A stretch of DNA of 64,000 bases from DATMAM01 sp035559995. GTDB lineage: Bacteria; Desulfobacterota; Binatia; UBA9968. The stretch lies in the NCBI GenBank assembly GCA_035559995.1, contig DATMAM010000001.1:56769-120768 (forward strand), in the 5' to 3' direction. Made by a program: the position numbers and the translations under genes. The stretch's first letter is position 1. Each line of letters starts with the position of its first letter. Below, piece after piece: positions 37,007 through 45,287 of the stretch. Under the pieces are notes generated by a model that saw only the letters and a list, made by a program, of their open reading frames with translations, was not told the origin of the DNA and made no database searches.

Positions 37007-37739
37007 AGCCCCGGAATCCAGGTCGGCGGACAAAACGATGCCGGCAGCCGGCCCGGACGGACCCGCGCTGCTGAGAGTCGAGGAGCTGAGAAAGTCGTTT
37101 CACGAGGGCGACGACGAGATTCATGTCCTGCGCGGCCTCAGTCTCGAGGTGCGCGAGGGAGAACGGCTGGCGATTCTCGGAGAGTCGGGGGTGGGAAAAA
37201 GCACGCTCCTGCACATCCTGGGCACGCTGGACAGGCCCACGAGCGGCAAGATCGAATTCCGCGGTGTCGATCTCGCGCGCCTGCCGGAAGACGAACTGTC
37301 GCGCATCCGCAATCGCGATATCGGCTTTGTCTTTCAGTTTCACTATTTGCTGCCGGATTTCGACGCGATGGAAAACGTCATGCTCCCGGCGCTGGTTGCG
37401 GGCTGGAGCTTCGAGCGCGCGCGCGCCAGCGCCATCGAGCTGCTCGAGCTGGTGGGGCTGAAGGATCGCGCGCGGCATCGCCCGGGAAAGCTCTCCGGCG
37501 GCGAGCAGCAACGGGTGGCCGTGGCGCGCGCCGTGGTGCTGCAGCCGCATCTGGTTTTGGGGGACGAGCCGACGGGCGACTTGGACCCGCATACCGGCGA
37601 GGAGATCCAGAACCTGCTCTTGCGTTTAAACGAGGAAAAAGGCGTGGCGCTCGTGATCGCCACGCATAACTACCAGCTGGCGGCGCGCATCGGCCGCCGC
37701 CTGGAGCTGCGCGAGGGCCGGCTTCGGCCGGTCGAGTAA
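36999..37739 (+). CDS. lolD: Lipoprotein-releasing ABC transporter ATPase LolD
   Basis: 246 residues. It has Walker A GESGVGKST, the signature LSGGEQQRVAVARAVV and Walker B VLGDEPTGDLD. The H-loop is VIATHN. The MacB/LolD-type sequence LRGLSLEVREGERLAILG supports the call, and the overlap with lolC shows the partner. The first 22 residues are a non-conserved extension, so an internal start is possible. Confidence 0.94.
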   Translation: MSEAPESRSADKTMPAAGPDGPALLRVEELRKSFHEGDDEIHVLRGLSLEVREGERLAILGESGVGKSTLLHILGTLDRPTSGKIEFRGVDLARLPEDELSRIRNRDIGFVFQFHYLLPDFDAMENVMLPALVAGWSFERARASAIELLELVGLKDRARHRPGKLSGGEQQRVAVARAVVLQPHLVLGDEPTGDLDPHTGEEIQNLLLRLNEEKGVALVIATHNYQLAARIGRRLELREGRLRPVE

Positions 37740-37812
37740 AAACGGCGGTTTTGAGGAAAATAAATGGCCGGTGATCTCCGCCTCGCGCGCGGGCGTAAAT
37801 TTGCGAAATTCC

Positions 37813-37841
37813 TTTACAAAACCTTCCTGATTTGGTACAGA
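37813..37841 (+). promoter_or_regulatory. Possible promoter before bamA
   Basis: TTTACA, 17 bases, TACAGA, in the AT-richer gap between lolD and bamA. The -35 is five of six, the -10 is weak. An envelope-stress sigma factor is the alternative controller of bamA in other bacteria. Confidence 0.3.
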
Positions 37842-37882
37842 AGGGAGTCCCTTTCTTGGCCCTCCAAGGATCTTCTGAAGCC

Positions 37883-40240
37883 ATGGCGCGAACGGCAAAC
37901 CGCGGTCTTGAAACGCTGCTGATCTTGCTGCTGTGGCTTTCCTTCGCGCTGGCGCCCGCCGATGCGGCGGCCCCGCCGGCGACGATCGCGGACGTGAGGA
38001 TCAAAGGCAATTTGCGCGTCGAGGAGGACGGCATCCGGATTCACCTAAAGGCGCGCCCCGGGGCCGCGGTCGATCCGTCCCTGTTGGAGCAGGACGTCAA
38101 GGCTATTTATCGCATGGGATTCTTCGACGATGTGAAAGCCGAGCTGTCCGACGACGGCGTGCTCACCTATGTCGTCAAAGAGAAGCCTTACATCAAGGAC
38201 ATCACGATCGAGGGGACATCGAAGATCGGCAAAGACAAGGTCGAGACCGCCTTCGGGCTTCGCCCCCGGACGATTCTGGACAAAGATAAAGTCGCCGAGG
38301 GAGTCGAGAGAGTAAGGAAACTCTACAGCGAGAGCGGTTACGCTAACGCCCAGGTCGAGTACGCGATCTCTCCGGCCGAGAACAATCAGGCCTCCGTCGC
38401 GCTGTTCGTTTCCGAGGGCGAGCAGTTCCTGATCGAGAAGATATCGTTCGAGGGCAATCGGGCGTTTTCAAGCAGCGAGCTGAGGCGCCTGATGGGGACC
38501 AAGGAAAAATGGTTCCTCTCCTTTCTCACGAATCGCGGCGTCCTGGATCACGACGTGCTCACCAACGACATGGCGATCCTGTCGGCGCACTACTACGATC
38601 ACGGCTATGTGCGCCACCGCATCGACGATCCCGTCGTGCTGCGCGGCAAAGAGGGTATCGAGATCGTGATTCGGATCCATGAGGGAGAACAGTACCGGGT
38701 GGGTAAGGTCGAAATCGGCGGCGACATGATCGAGGAACCGGAGAAGCTCTTGCGCTCGATCCAGCTCACGTCCGGTCAGATTCTGCGCGGTAACCGCCTG
38801 CGCGAAGATATCACGGGGTTGACGGAAAAGTACTCCAACAAAGGCTTTGCCTTTGCCAAGGTCGATCCGGTGACGAAAATCGACGATCAGGCGAAAACGG
38901 TCGATGTGGCGTTCGTGATCACGCGCGGGCCGCCCGTCTATTTCAATCGCGTGATGTTCGCCGGCAACACGAAAACGAGAGACTGGGTCATCCGCCGAGA
39001 GCTGGAGGTGGCTGAGCAGGAACGTTTCTCGAGCGACAGGATCAAGCGGAGCCGCGAGGCGCTGCAGAGAACGGGCTACTTCGAGGACGTCCAGTTGAGC
39101 ACGCGCAAGACGGAACGCTCGGACGCCGTGGATCTGGTCGTGGACGTCAAGGAGGGCACCACTGGAACGTTTTCCATCGGCGCGGGCTATAGCAGCGGGG
39201 ATTCGTTTATCTTCAACGCCGCTGTCCAAGAGAGAAACCTTTTTGGCAAGGGCCAAAGCCTCGCCGGTTATGTCGATTTCGGCTTCACGCGCCGGGACTT
39301 TATTGTGAACTTTACCGAGCCTTACTTCAGAGGGCGTCCGGTTGCCGTGGGCATCGACGCCTTTAACACGTTGCGCGAATATAACGAGTTCACGTCCAAA
39401 CGCCTCGGTTTTGCCGTTCGCACGAGCTATCTTCTCAAACACGCGACCATACCTTTCATCAAACCAGGACGGCGCAGTGTGGGCTATGAGGGTGAAGAAG
39501 TGGCGTACGATGACCCGCCAACCTTCCTGGACTATACGCGTGCTGGAATCAGTTACGGTCTCACCCGAGAAACGATCGGCGATATCGAAGATACGGCAGC
39601 ACTGACAATCAAAGATCAGGAGGGGACAACACTCACGAGCGCCGTGACGCCAAGCCTCTCCTACGACAGCCGGGACCATTTTTTTGCGCCCACTAAGGGG
39701 GCCATTTCCAGCCTGAGCCTCAAAATTGCTGGCCTTGGAGGCGATAGCCGTTTTCTCAAAGCCGACTTAGGCGGCCGTTGGTACTATCCGTTGCTCAAGG
39801 ATCCAAACTGGGGAGGCACCTATACGCTCGCTGTCGGCGGCGCATTGGGCTATGGAATCGGATACGGCGGAACTACCAATTTGCCTCTTTTCGAGCGCTA
39901 TTTTCCCGGCGGCATCAACTCGGTGCGCGGCTTTCAGGACCGAAGCCTCGGGCCGCGGGAGGGAGACGACTCCATTGGCGGCGACAAGCAGGCGATTCTC
40001 AATTTCGAGATCCTTTTCCCCATCCTGGAACGCATCGGCCTTCGCGGCGTCGCGTTCTTCGACATGGGTCAAGCCTTTCGGGAATCCGAAAGCATCAACT
40101 TCGGCGCGTTCAGGCGCTCGGTGGGCGTCGGGGCGCGCTGGATGTCTCCCTTTGGCCCTTTGCGCGTCGAACTTGGATTTCCCCTCAATGCAAAATCCGG
40201 CGACGACACTTCGATCGTCGGCTTCTCTTTGGGTCAGTAA
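37883..40240 (+). CDS. bamA: Outer-membrane protein assembly factor BamA
   Basis: 785 residues from the ATG with a clear signal peptide (hydrophobic 12-26, cleavage near ADAAAPP). Five POTRA domains follow (about 35-345), for example VRIKGNLRVEEDGIRIHLKA and ITIEGTSKIGKDKVETAFGL. The C-terminal beta-barrel contains the loop-6 motif VRGF (INSVRGFQDRSLGPR) and LRVELGFPLN near the end. BamA folds beta-barrel proteins into the outer membrane. skp follows after 40 bases and the lipid A genes after that, the classical order. G+C dips slightly within the barrel-coding part. Confidence 0.96.
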   Translation: MARTANRGLETLLILLLWLSFALAPADAAAPPATIADVRIKGNLRVEEDGIRIHLKARPGAAVDPSLLEQDVKAIYRMGFFDDVKAELSDDGVLTYVVKEKPYIKDITIEGTSKIGKDKVETAFGLRPRTILDKDKVAEGVERVRKLYSESGYANAQVEYAISPAENNQASVALFVSEGEQFLIEKISFEGNRAFSSSELRRLMGTKEKWFLSFLTNRGVLDHDVLTNDMAILSAHYYDHGYVRHRIDDPVVLRGKEGIEIVIRIHEGEQYRVGKVEIGGDMIEEPEKLLRSIQLTSGQILRGNRLREDITGLTEKYSNKGFAFAKVDPVTKIDDQAKTVDVAFVITRGPPVYFNRVMFAGNTKTRDWVIRRELEVAEQERFSSDRIKRSREALQRTGYFEDVQLSTRKTERSDAVDLVVDVKEGTTGTFSIGAGYSSGDSFIFNAAVQERNLFGKGQSLAGYVDFGFTRRDFIVNFTEPYFRGRPVAVGIDAFNTLREYNEFTSKRLGFAVRTSYLLKHATIPFIKPGRRSVGYEGEEVAYDDPPTFLDYTRAGISYGLTRETIGDIEDTAALTIKDQEGTTLTSAVTPSLSYDSRDHFFAPTKGAISSLSLKIAGLGGDSRFLKADLGGRWYYPLLKDPNWGGTYTLAVGGALGYGIGYGGTTNLPLFERYFPGGINSVRGFQDRSLGPREGDDSIGGDKQAILNFEILFPILERIGLRGVAFFDMGQAFRESESINFGAFRRSVGVGARWMSPFGPLRVELGFPLNAKSGDDTSIVGFSLGQ

Positions 40241-40280
40241 CAAGGTCCGCTTGTAATTTCGCGCACTTTTGGAGGTTCGA

Positions 40281-40811
40281 GTGAAAAGTGTGATCGTGAC
40301 GGTTTTCTTGTGCCTGCTGGTGTCTCGGGCTTGGGGCCAAGACGGGAGAATCAAGATCGGCTATATTGACCTTCAAAGAGCGATCAATGAATCGGAGGCG
40401 GGGAAAAAGGCCAAAGAGAGATTTGAGGCCGAAGTGAAGCGCGCCGAGGGCGAGCTGCTCAGGGAAAAGCAGGAAGTTGAACGGCTCAAGACCGAGCTCG
40501 ACAAGAAGGGCCCGCTTTTGCGCGACGAGGAAAGAGGAAACCTGGAGCGGGAGCTGGAAAGAAAGTACGTCGGCTACCAGCGCAGCATCAGGGACTCGCA
40601 AGAAGAGCTCCGGCGCCGGCAAGGCGAGCTGACATCGCAAATCGTCAAGGACTTGCAGGCTGTTGTCGTCGAGGTTGGCAAGAGCGAGAAATTTACGCTG
40701 ATTTTGGAGCGCTCGCAGCTCTTGTACAGCGACCAAGGCATCGATATCACGCCCCGCGTCGTCGAGATCTACAACGGGCGCACGGCCGCAAAAGCCTCCA
40801 AGGGTAAGTGA
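40281..40811 (+). CDS. skp: Periplasmic chaperone Skp/OmpH
   Basis: 176 residues from a GTG with GGAGG five bases upstream; a TTG at 40269 would sit on that ribosome-binding site. The signal peptide (about 1-20, ending SRAWG) is followed by KIGYIDLQRAINESEAGKK and a long coiled-coil (about 45-125) forming the tentacles. It closes with the strand region around TLILERSQLLY. Skp is a trimer that shields unfolded outer-membrane proteins. The stop overlaps the lpxD GTG start. Confidence 0.93.
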   Translation: MKSVIVTVFLCLLVSRAWGQDGRIKIGYIDLQRAINESEAGKKAKERFEAEVKRAEGELLREKQEVERLKTELDKKGPLLRDEERGNLERELERKYVGYQRSIRDSQEELRRRQGELTSQIVKDLQAVVVEVGKSEKFTLILERSQLLYSDQGIDITPRVVEIYNGRTAAKASKGK

Positions 40812-41884
40812 CCACGATCAGGACAGTCGCAGAACTGGCAGAGCTTGTCGGCGGCGAGGTTTTGGGCGATGGCAGCGTGGAGATCAAGGGCGTCGCCGCG
40901 ATCGAGCAGGCGGGGCCCGGAGACATCACCTTTGTCGCTCACCCCAAATATCGTCCCTTTCTGTCGAGCTGCCGGGCGAGCGCTATCGTCATAAAAGCCG
41001 GCCTGGAGGCGCCGCGCTCCGGCGGCGCGGGTCCAACCTACATTCGGGTGAGCCAGCCGTACCTGGCGTTTGCCCGGATCCTGCAGCAGTTCGCGGCGGC
41101 AAAGCCGCACGGAGGTCAGGTGAGCCCCCATGCGGTCATCGAGCCGAGCGCCCGACTGGGTGAGGGGGTAACGATCTTTCCGCATGTCTACATCGGCACG
41201 GCGGCGCAAGTCGGCGCGGGGTCGGTCCTTTATCCGGGCGTATTTTTGGGGGACTATTCGGTCGTCGGGAGAGACTGCGTCCTATACCCGCAGGTGACGG
41301 TTGGGGAGCGCTGCCGGCTGGGCGATCGCGTCATCGCGCACGCGGGGGTGGTCATCGGCAGCGACGGTTTTGGCTATGCGGGGGAGGGCGCGGAGCGGAT
41401 CAAGATCCCGCAGCTGGGCATTGTCGAGATCGAGGACGATGTGGAGATCGGGGCGAACTCGACGATCGACCGCGCTACGCTCGGAAAAACGCTCATCCAG
41501 CGGGGTACGAAGATCGACAACTTGGTTCACGTCGCGCACAATGTCACCGTCGGCGAGCATTCGCTGATTATCGCTCAGGCTGGGATTGCGGGCAGCACGA
41601 AGATCGGCAGGGGGGTTGTGCTGGCGGGGCAGGTCGGGGTCGTCAACCACATTGAGATCGGCGACGGCGCGATGATCGGCCCGCAGTCGGGGGTCGCTCA
41701 GCCGGTGCCGGCGCGGGCTGTGCTTTCGTCAGGGATTCCGGCGCTGCCGCACCGCCAGTGGCTCAGGGTCGTCAAATCTCTGGCCAAGCTGCCGGAGCTG
41801 CTGGTCAAGGTCAGGGGTCTGGAACGAAAGCTGGCGCGCCCAAGGGAGGCCGACAGGAATCGCGGAGGCAAACGCGATGCTTGA
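40808..41884 (+). CDS. lpxD: UDP-3-O-acylglucosamine N-acyltransferase LpxD
   Basis: 358 residues from a GTG overlapping the skp stop. It adds the second acyl chain, on nitrogen 2, in lipid A synthesis. An N-terminal uridine-binding domain (about 1-100) precedes a left-handed beta-helix of hexapeptide repeats, with the catalytic His in NLVHVAHNVTVGEH. A C-terminal helix follows. The stop overlaps fabZ by 8 bases, showing coupled translation. Confidence 0.96.
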   Translation: MTTIRTVAELAELVGGEVLGDGSVEIKGVAAIEQAGPGDITFVAHPKYRPFLSSCRASAIVIKAGLEAPRSGGAGPTYIRVSQPYLAFARILQQFAAAKPHGGQVSPHAVIEPSARLGEGVTIFPHVYIGTAAQVGAGSVLYPGVFLGDYSVVGRDCVLYPQVTVGERCRLGDRVIAHAGVVIGSDGFGYAGEGAERIKIPQLGIVEIEDDVEIGANSTIDRATLGKTLIQRGTKIDNLVHVAHNVTVGEHSLIIAQAGIAGSTKIGRGVVLAGQVGVVNHIEIGDGAMIGPQSGVAQPVPARAVLSSGIPALPHRQWLRVVKSLAKLPELLVKVRGLERKLARPREADRNRGGKRDA

Positions 41885-42314
41885 TATACGACAGATTTTT
41901 GAGCGAATCCCCCACCGGTATCCGTTTCTCCTCGTCGACCGCATTTTGGAGATCGAGGTCGGCAAGAGCATCGTGGGCCTCAAGAATGTCACTTTCAACG
42001 AAATTTTTTTTCAAGGTCATTTCCCGCAGCGTCCCGTCATGCCGGGGGTTTTGATTTGCGAGGCGATGGCGCAGGTCGGAGCCATTCTGGCGCATTACTC
42101 GCGCGGCGAGGTGCCGGACCGGCGGGTGTTCGTGTTGACGGGACTCGACCGGGTAAAGTTCAAGCGGCCCGTCGGTCCCGGCGATCAGCTGAAGCTTTCG
42201 CTTACCTCCATCAAGCGGCGCGGCGCTTTCTGGAAGATGCAAGGGATTGCCACGGTCGACGGGAATCTGGTTGCGCAGGCGGAAATCTCCGCGATGGAAG
42301 TCGAACTGGAGTGA
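41877..42314 (+). CDS. fabZ: (3R)-hydroxyacyl-ACP dehydratase FabZ
   Basis: 145 residues, hot-dog fold. The catalytic His lies in HRYPFLLVDR and Glu in PGVLICEAMAQ, with the FQGHFPQRPVMPG loop between them. It dehydrates hydroxyacyl-ACP in fatty-acid synthesis and competes with LpxA and LpxD for the same substrate, which explains its place between them. Confidence 0.97.
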   Translation: MLDIRQIFERIPHRYPFLLVDRILEIEVGKSIVGLKNVTFNEIFFQGHFPQRPVMPGVLICEAMAQVGAILAHYSRGEVPDRRVFVLTGLDRVKFKRPVGPGDQLKLSLTSIKRRGAFWKMQGIATVDGNLVAQAEISAMEVELE

Positions 42315-42332
42315 AGCGCGGGGTTCAAGTCG

Positions 42333-43109
42333 ATGACCAAGATTCACCCGACGGCGATTGTCGACCCGCGCGCGGAGCTGGACGATACGGTGCAGGTTGG
42401 CGCTTACAGCGTGATCGGGCCGAAGGTACAGATCGGAAAGGCGACGCGCGTGCGCACGCATGTCGTCATCCAGGGAAACACCACCATCGGGTGCGACAAT
42501 CAAATTTTTGACTTCGCGACGATCGGCAACATGCCGCAGGATCTGAAGTACAAGGGCGAAGAGAGCCAGCTCATCATCGGCGACCACAACATCGTGCGCG
42601 AGTACGCTTCGCTGAACCCCGGAACCCGGGGCGGCGGCATGGTCACGCGCGTGGGCGACCATAATTGTCTCATGATGTACTGCCATATCGCTCACGATTG
42701 CATCATTGGCGCGCACAATATTATCGCGAACGGCGCGACGCTCGGCGGCCATGTCGTGATCGAGGATCACGTCGTGGTCGGCGGCCTGGTGGGAATTCAC
42801 CAGTTCGTCAAGATCGGCACCGGGGCCATCGTCGGCGCCGGCTCGATGGTTTCAAAAGACGTCGTGCCGTACTGTAACGCGACCGGGGATCGCGCGCGCG
42901 TGCGCGGGCTGAATTTGGTCGGCCTCAAGCGGCGCGGATTCAGCCGCGAAAAAATCAATGTCCTCAAGAAGGCTTACCGGATCATTTTCCAGTCGGGCTT
43001 GAAGACCAAGGAGGCGGTGGAGCGGCTGCGCGCCGAATTTCCCGACTCACCCGAGGTGGCGGCGATGGTCACGTTTATCGAGAATTCACGGCGGGGAATC
43101 TGCCGCTAG
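42333..43109 (+). CDS. lpxA: UDP-N-acetylglucosamine O-acyltransferase LpxA
   Basis: 258 residues. First enzyme of lipid A synthesis. The beta-helix begins IHPTAIVDPRAELDDTVQVG. The catalytic His is in MMYCHIAHDC, GGLVGIHQFVKIG is present, and the tail has the helical RAEFPDSPEV segment. Complete. If the adjacent oxidoreductase makes a 3-amino sugar, this LpxA would be expected to accept UDP-GlcNAc3N. That cannot be read from sequence alone. Confidence 0.96.
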   Translation: MTKIHPTAIVDPRAELDDTVQVGAYSVIGPKVQIGKATRVRTHVVIQGNTTIGCDNQIFDFATIGNMPQDLKYKGEESQLIIGDHNIVREYASLNPGTRGGGMVTRVGDHNCLMMYCHIAHDCIIGAHNIIANGATLGGHVVIEDHVVVGGLVGIHQFVKIGTGAIVGAGSMVSKDVVPYCNATGDRARVRGLNLVGLKRRGFSREKINVLKKAYRIIFQSGLKTKEAVERLRAEFPDSPEVAAMVTFIENSRRGICR

Positions 43110-43177
43110 GCGGCGGAAAGTGGCCGGCGAGGCGGATTTCAGGAAAGGAGCGGCGAAAAGCGAGGCCGCAGCGAGCG

Positions 43178-44110
43178 ATGGCTGAAGGGGCGAAAATCAA
43201 GGCGGGCGTCGTCGGGGTCGGCTATCTCGGTTGGTTTCACGCGCAGAAATACGCCGCGCTGAAAATGGCGGAGCTCGTCGGCGTCGCCGACACCAATGCC
43301 GAGCGCGCGCGCGAGGTCGCCGACAAGCTCGGCGTCGCCGCTTTCACGGACTATCGCGCGCTGTTCGGACGGGTGCAGTGCGCGAGCGTGGCCGTTCCCA
43401 CCCAGGCTCACTACGACGTCGCCAAGGCGCTGCTCGAGAACGGCATCGACGTGCTGGTGGAAAAGCCGATCGCCGCCAATACCGCCGAAGCGAGGGAGCT
43501 GGTCGAGCTGGCAAGGGCAAACGGCCGCATCCTTCAGGTGGGTCACCTGGAGCGCTTCAACCCGGCGATCCGCGCGCTCGACGGCATCCTGCGCGAGCCC
43601 AAGTTCATCGAATGCCACCGGCTATCGCCGTTTCTAGAGCGAGGCACCGATGTCGATGTCGTGTTCGACCTCATGATCCATGATATCGATGTCATCGCCA
43701 GCCTGGTTCGCTCGCCGGTCCACAGGGTCGAGGCGGTCGGGGTGCCGGTCCTCACCGACAAGCCGGACATCGCCAACGCGCGCATCACCTTCGCGGACGG
43801 ATGCATCGCCAACGTGACTTCCAGCCGGGTCTCGCTCAAGCGGGAGCGCAAAATTCGCTTTTTCCAGCCCGACGCGTATATTTCGATCGACTACGACCGC
43901 AGGCAGGCGCAGGTTTACCACAAGCCCCAAAAGGGCGGTGGCTGGCAGGACATCCGGGCCGAGACGATCGAAATGGGGGATGGCGACGCGCTGGCCGATG
44001 AGATCGCCTCGTTTCTCGAAGTCGTAGAGAAGCGCGGGCGCCCGATGGTGAGCGGCGAGGACGGCTTGAGGGCTCTCGAGATCGCCTCGATGATCAGCGA
44101 GAAGCTCTAG
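43178..44110 (+). CDS. Gfo/Idh/MocA oxidoreductase in the lipid A cluster (GnnA-like position)
   Basis: 310 residues. The N-terminal Rossmann fold has GVVGVGYLGWFHAQKYA (about 8-24), followed by the family EKPIAAN (Lys of the EKP motif) and a C-terminal alpha/beta domain. NAD(P)-dependent sugar oxidoreductases of this family include GnnA, which oxidises UDP-GlcNAc at C3 for amide-linked lipid A and is encoded between lpxA and lpxB in Acidithiobacillus. The same gene slot is occupied here, but the GnnB aminotransferase is missing. Function is therefore open. Confidence 0.8.
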   Translation: MAEGAKIKAGVVGVGYLGWFHAQKYAALKMAELVGVADTNAERAREVADKLGVAAFTDYRALFGRVQCASVAVPTQAHYDVAKALLENGIDVLVEKPIAANTAEARELVELARANGRILQVGHLERFNPAIRALDGILREPKFIECHRLSPFLERGTDVDVVFDLMIHDIDVIASLVRSPVHRVEAVGVPVLTDKPDIANARITFADGCIANVTSSRVSLKRERKIRFFQPDAYISIDYDRRQAQVYHKPQKGGGWQDIRAETIEMGDGDALADEIASFLEVVEKRGRPMVSGEDGLRALEIASMISEKL

Positions 44111-44137
44111 CTCTTCCCGCCGCCGGAAGCGGGGCTC

Positions 44138-45271
44138 ATGCGGGCGAGGAAAATCATGATAGTCGTCGGCGAGGCGTCGGGAGACCTCCATGGATCTCAG
44201 GTCGTCAAGGCGCTGCTCGACAGAGACCCGACAATGGAGTTTTTTGGGGCCGGGGGCGAGCACCTGCGGCGCCACGGCGTGCGGGTGGTGTTCGACGTCG
44301 CGCGGCTGAGCGGCATGGGGCTTTCCGAGCTGCGCGACAATTTGGGAGCCCTGTGGGAGGCTTACCGGCTGTTTCGGCGCGCCTTGAGAGAGGAGCGGCC
44401 CGATCTGGTGATTCTGGTCGATTTTCCCGAGTTTAACCTGCGCCTGGCCCGTCTGGCGCGGCAGTTGAGGATTCCCGTTCTCTATTACATCAGCCCGCAG
44501 GTGTGGGCATGGCGGCGCGGGCGCGTGCGCAAGATCGCGAAGTCCGTGGACCGCCTCGCGGTGGTTTTTCCTTTCGAGGCGCCACTGTACGAGCGCGAGG
44601 GCGTGAAGGTGACCTTTGTCGGTCATCCGCTGCTGGATCTGGTGCGGCCGACCCAGACGCGCGAGCAGACGCTCGCCCAGTACGGCCTCGATCCGGCCCG
44701 AAAGACGATCGCTCTCTTGCCGGGAAGCAGGAAGCGGGAGGTGGCCTATCACCTGGGCCCGATGATCGAGGCCGCCGAGCGACTCGGAGCGCAAGAGGCG
44801 GTTCAGTTTCTTCTCGTGCGCGCCACGACCGTCGAGCGCGCGGCGATAGAAAACGCCGTCGCCGCGGTTTCCGCGCCCGTTGAGATCGTCGAAGGCAACA
44901 CGTACAACGTGTTGAACGCGGCCGACTTGGTTTGGCTTGCGTCCGGCACGGCGACTCTGGAAGCGGCGCTCCTGGAAAAACCGATGGTGATTGTTTATCG
45001 CATGGCGTGGCTCACCTATGCCCTGGCCCGGCTGCTGGTCAGGGTCGACCACATCGGCATGGTCAACATCATCGCCGGCGAGAGGGTGGCGCCGGAACTC
45101 ATTCAGAGCGAGCTTACGGCAGAGCGCATCTGTCGCGAAACGCAAAGGCTCCTGTCAGATCCGGCTCTGCGCGCCCAGACGGTCCGCAAGCTCGCCTGCG
45201 TCAAGGAAAGGCTCGGCACTTCCGGGGCCGCGGCACGGGTCGCGGAAATGGCGCTCGCCATGCTCGCCTGA
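44138..45271 (+). CDS. lpxB: Lipid-A-disaccharide synthase LpxB
   Basis: 377 residues, GT19 family, GT-B fold. Recognisable segments are IMIVVGEASGDLHGSQVV, GMGLSELRDN, LVDFPEFNLRLA, YYISPQVWAWRRGRV and LLPGSRKREV. It joins UDP-2,3-diacylglucosamine to lipid X. Its substrate lipid X needs an LpxH/LpxI/LpxG hydrolase that is not found nearby. msbA begins 16 bases after the stop. Confidence 0.95.
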   Translation: MRARKIMIVVGEASGDLHGSQVVKALLDRDPTMEFFGAGGEHLRRHGVRVVFDVARLSGMGLSELRDNLGALWEAYRLFRRALREERPDLVILVDFPEFNLRLARLARQLRIPVLYYISPQVWAWRRGRVRKIAKSVDRLAVVFPFEAPLYEREGVKVTFVGHPLLDLVRPTQTREQTLAQYGLDPARKTIALLPGSRKREVAYHLGPMIEAAERLGAQEAVQFLLVRATTVERAAIENAVAAVSAPVEIVEGNTYNVLNAADLVWLASGTATLEAALLEKPMVIVYRMAWLTYALARLLVRVDHIGMVNIIAGERVAPELIQSELTAERICRETQRLLSDPALRAQTVRKLACVKERLGTSGAAARVAEMALAMLA

Positions 45272-45287
45272 AGAACGAGAGGTGAAG

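Noticed and set aside
35264..37033. Minus-strand open frame of 589 codons opposite lysS and lolC
   Set aside because: Antisense artefact of codon bias; the composition is typical of shadow frames and the sense genes are certain.
38468..39679. Minus-strand open frame of 403 codons opposite bamA
   Set aside because: Shadow frame; bamA is complete on the other strand.
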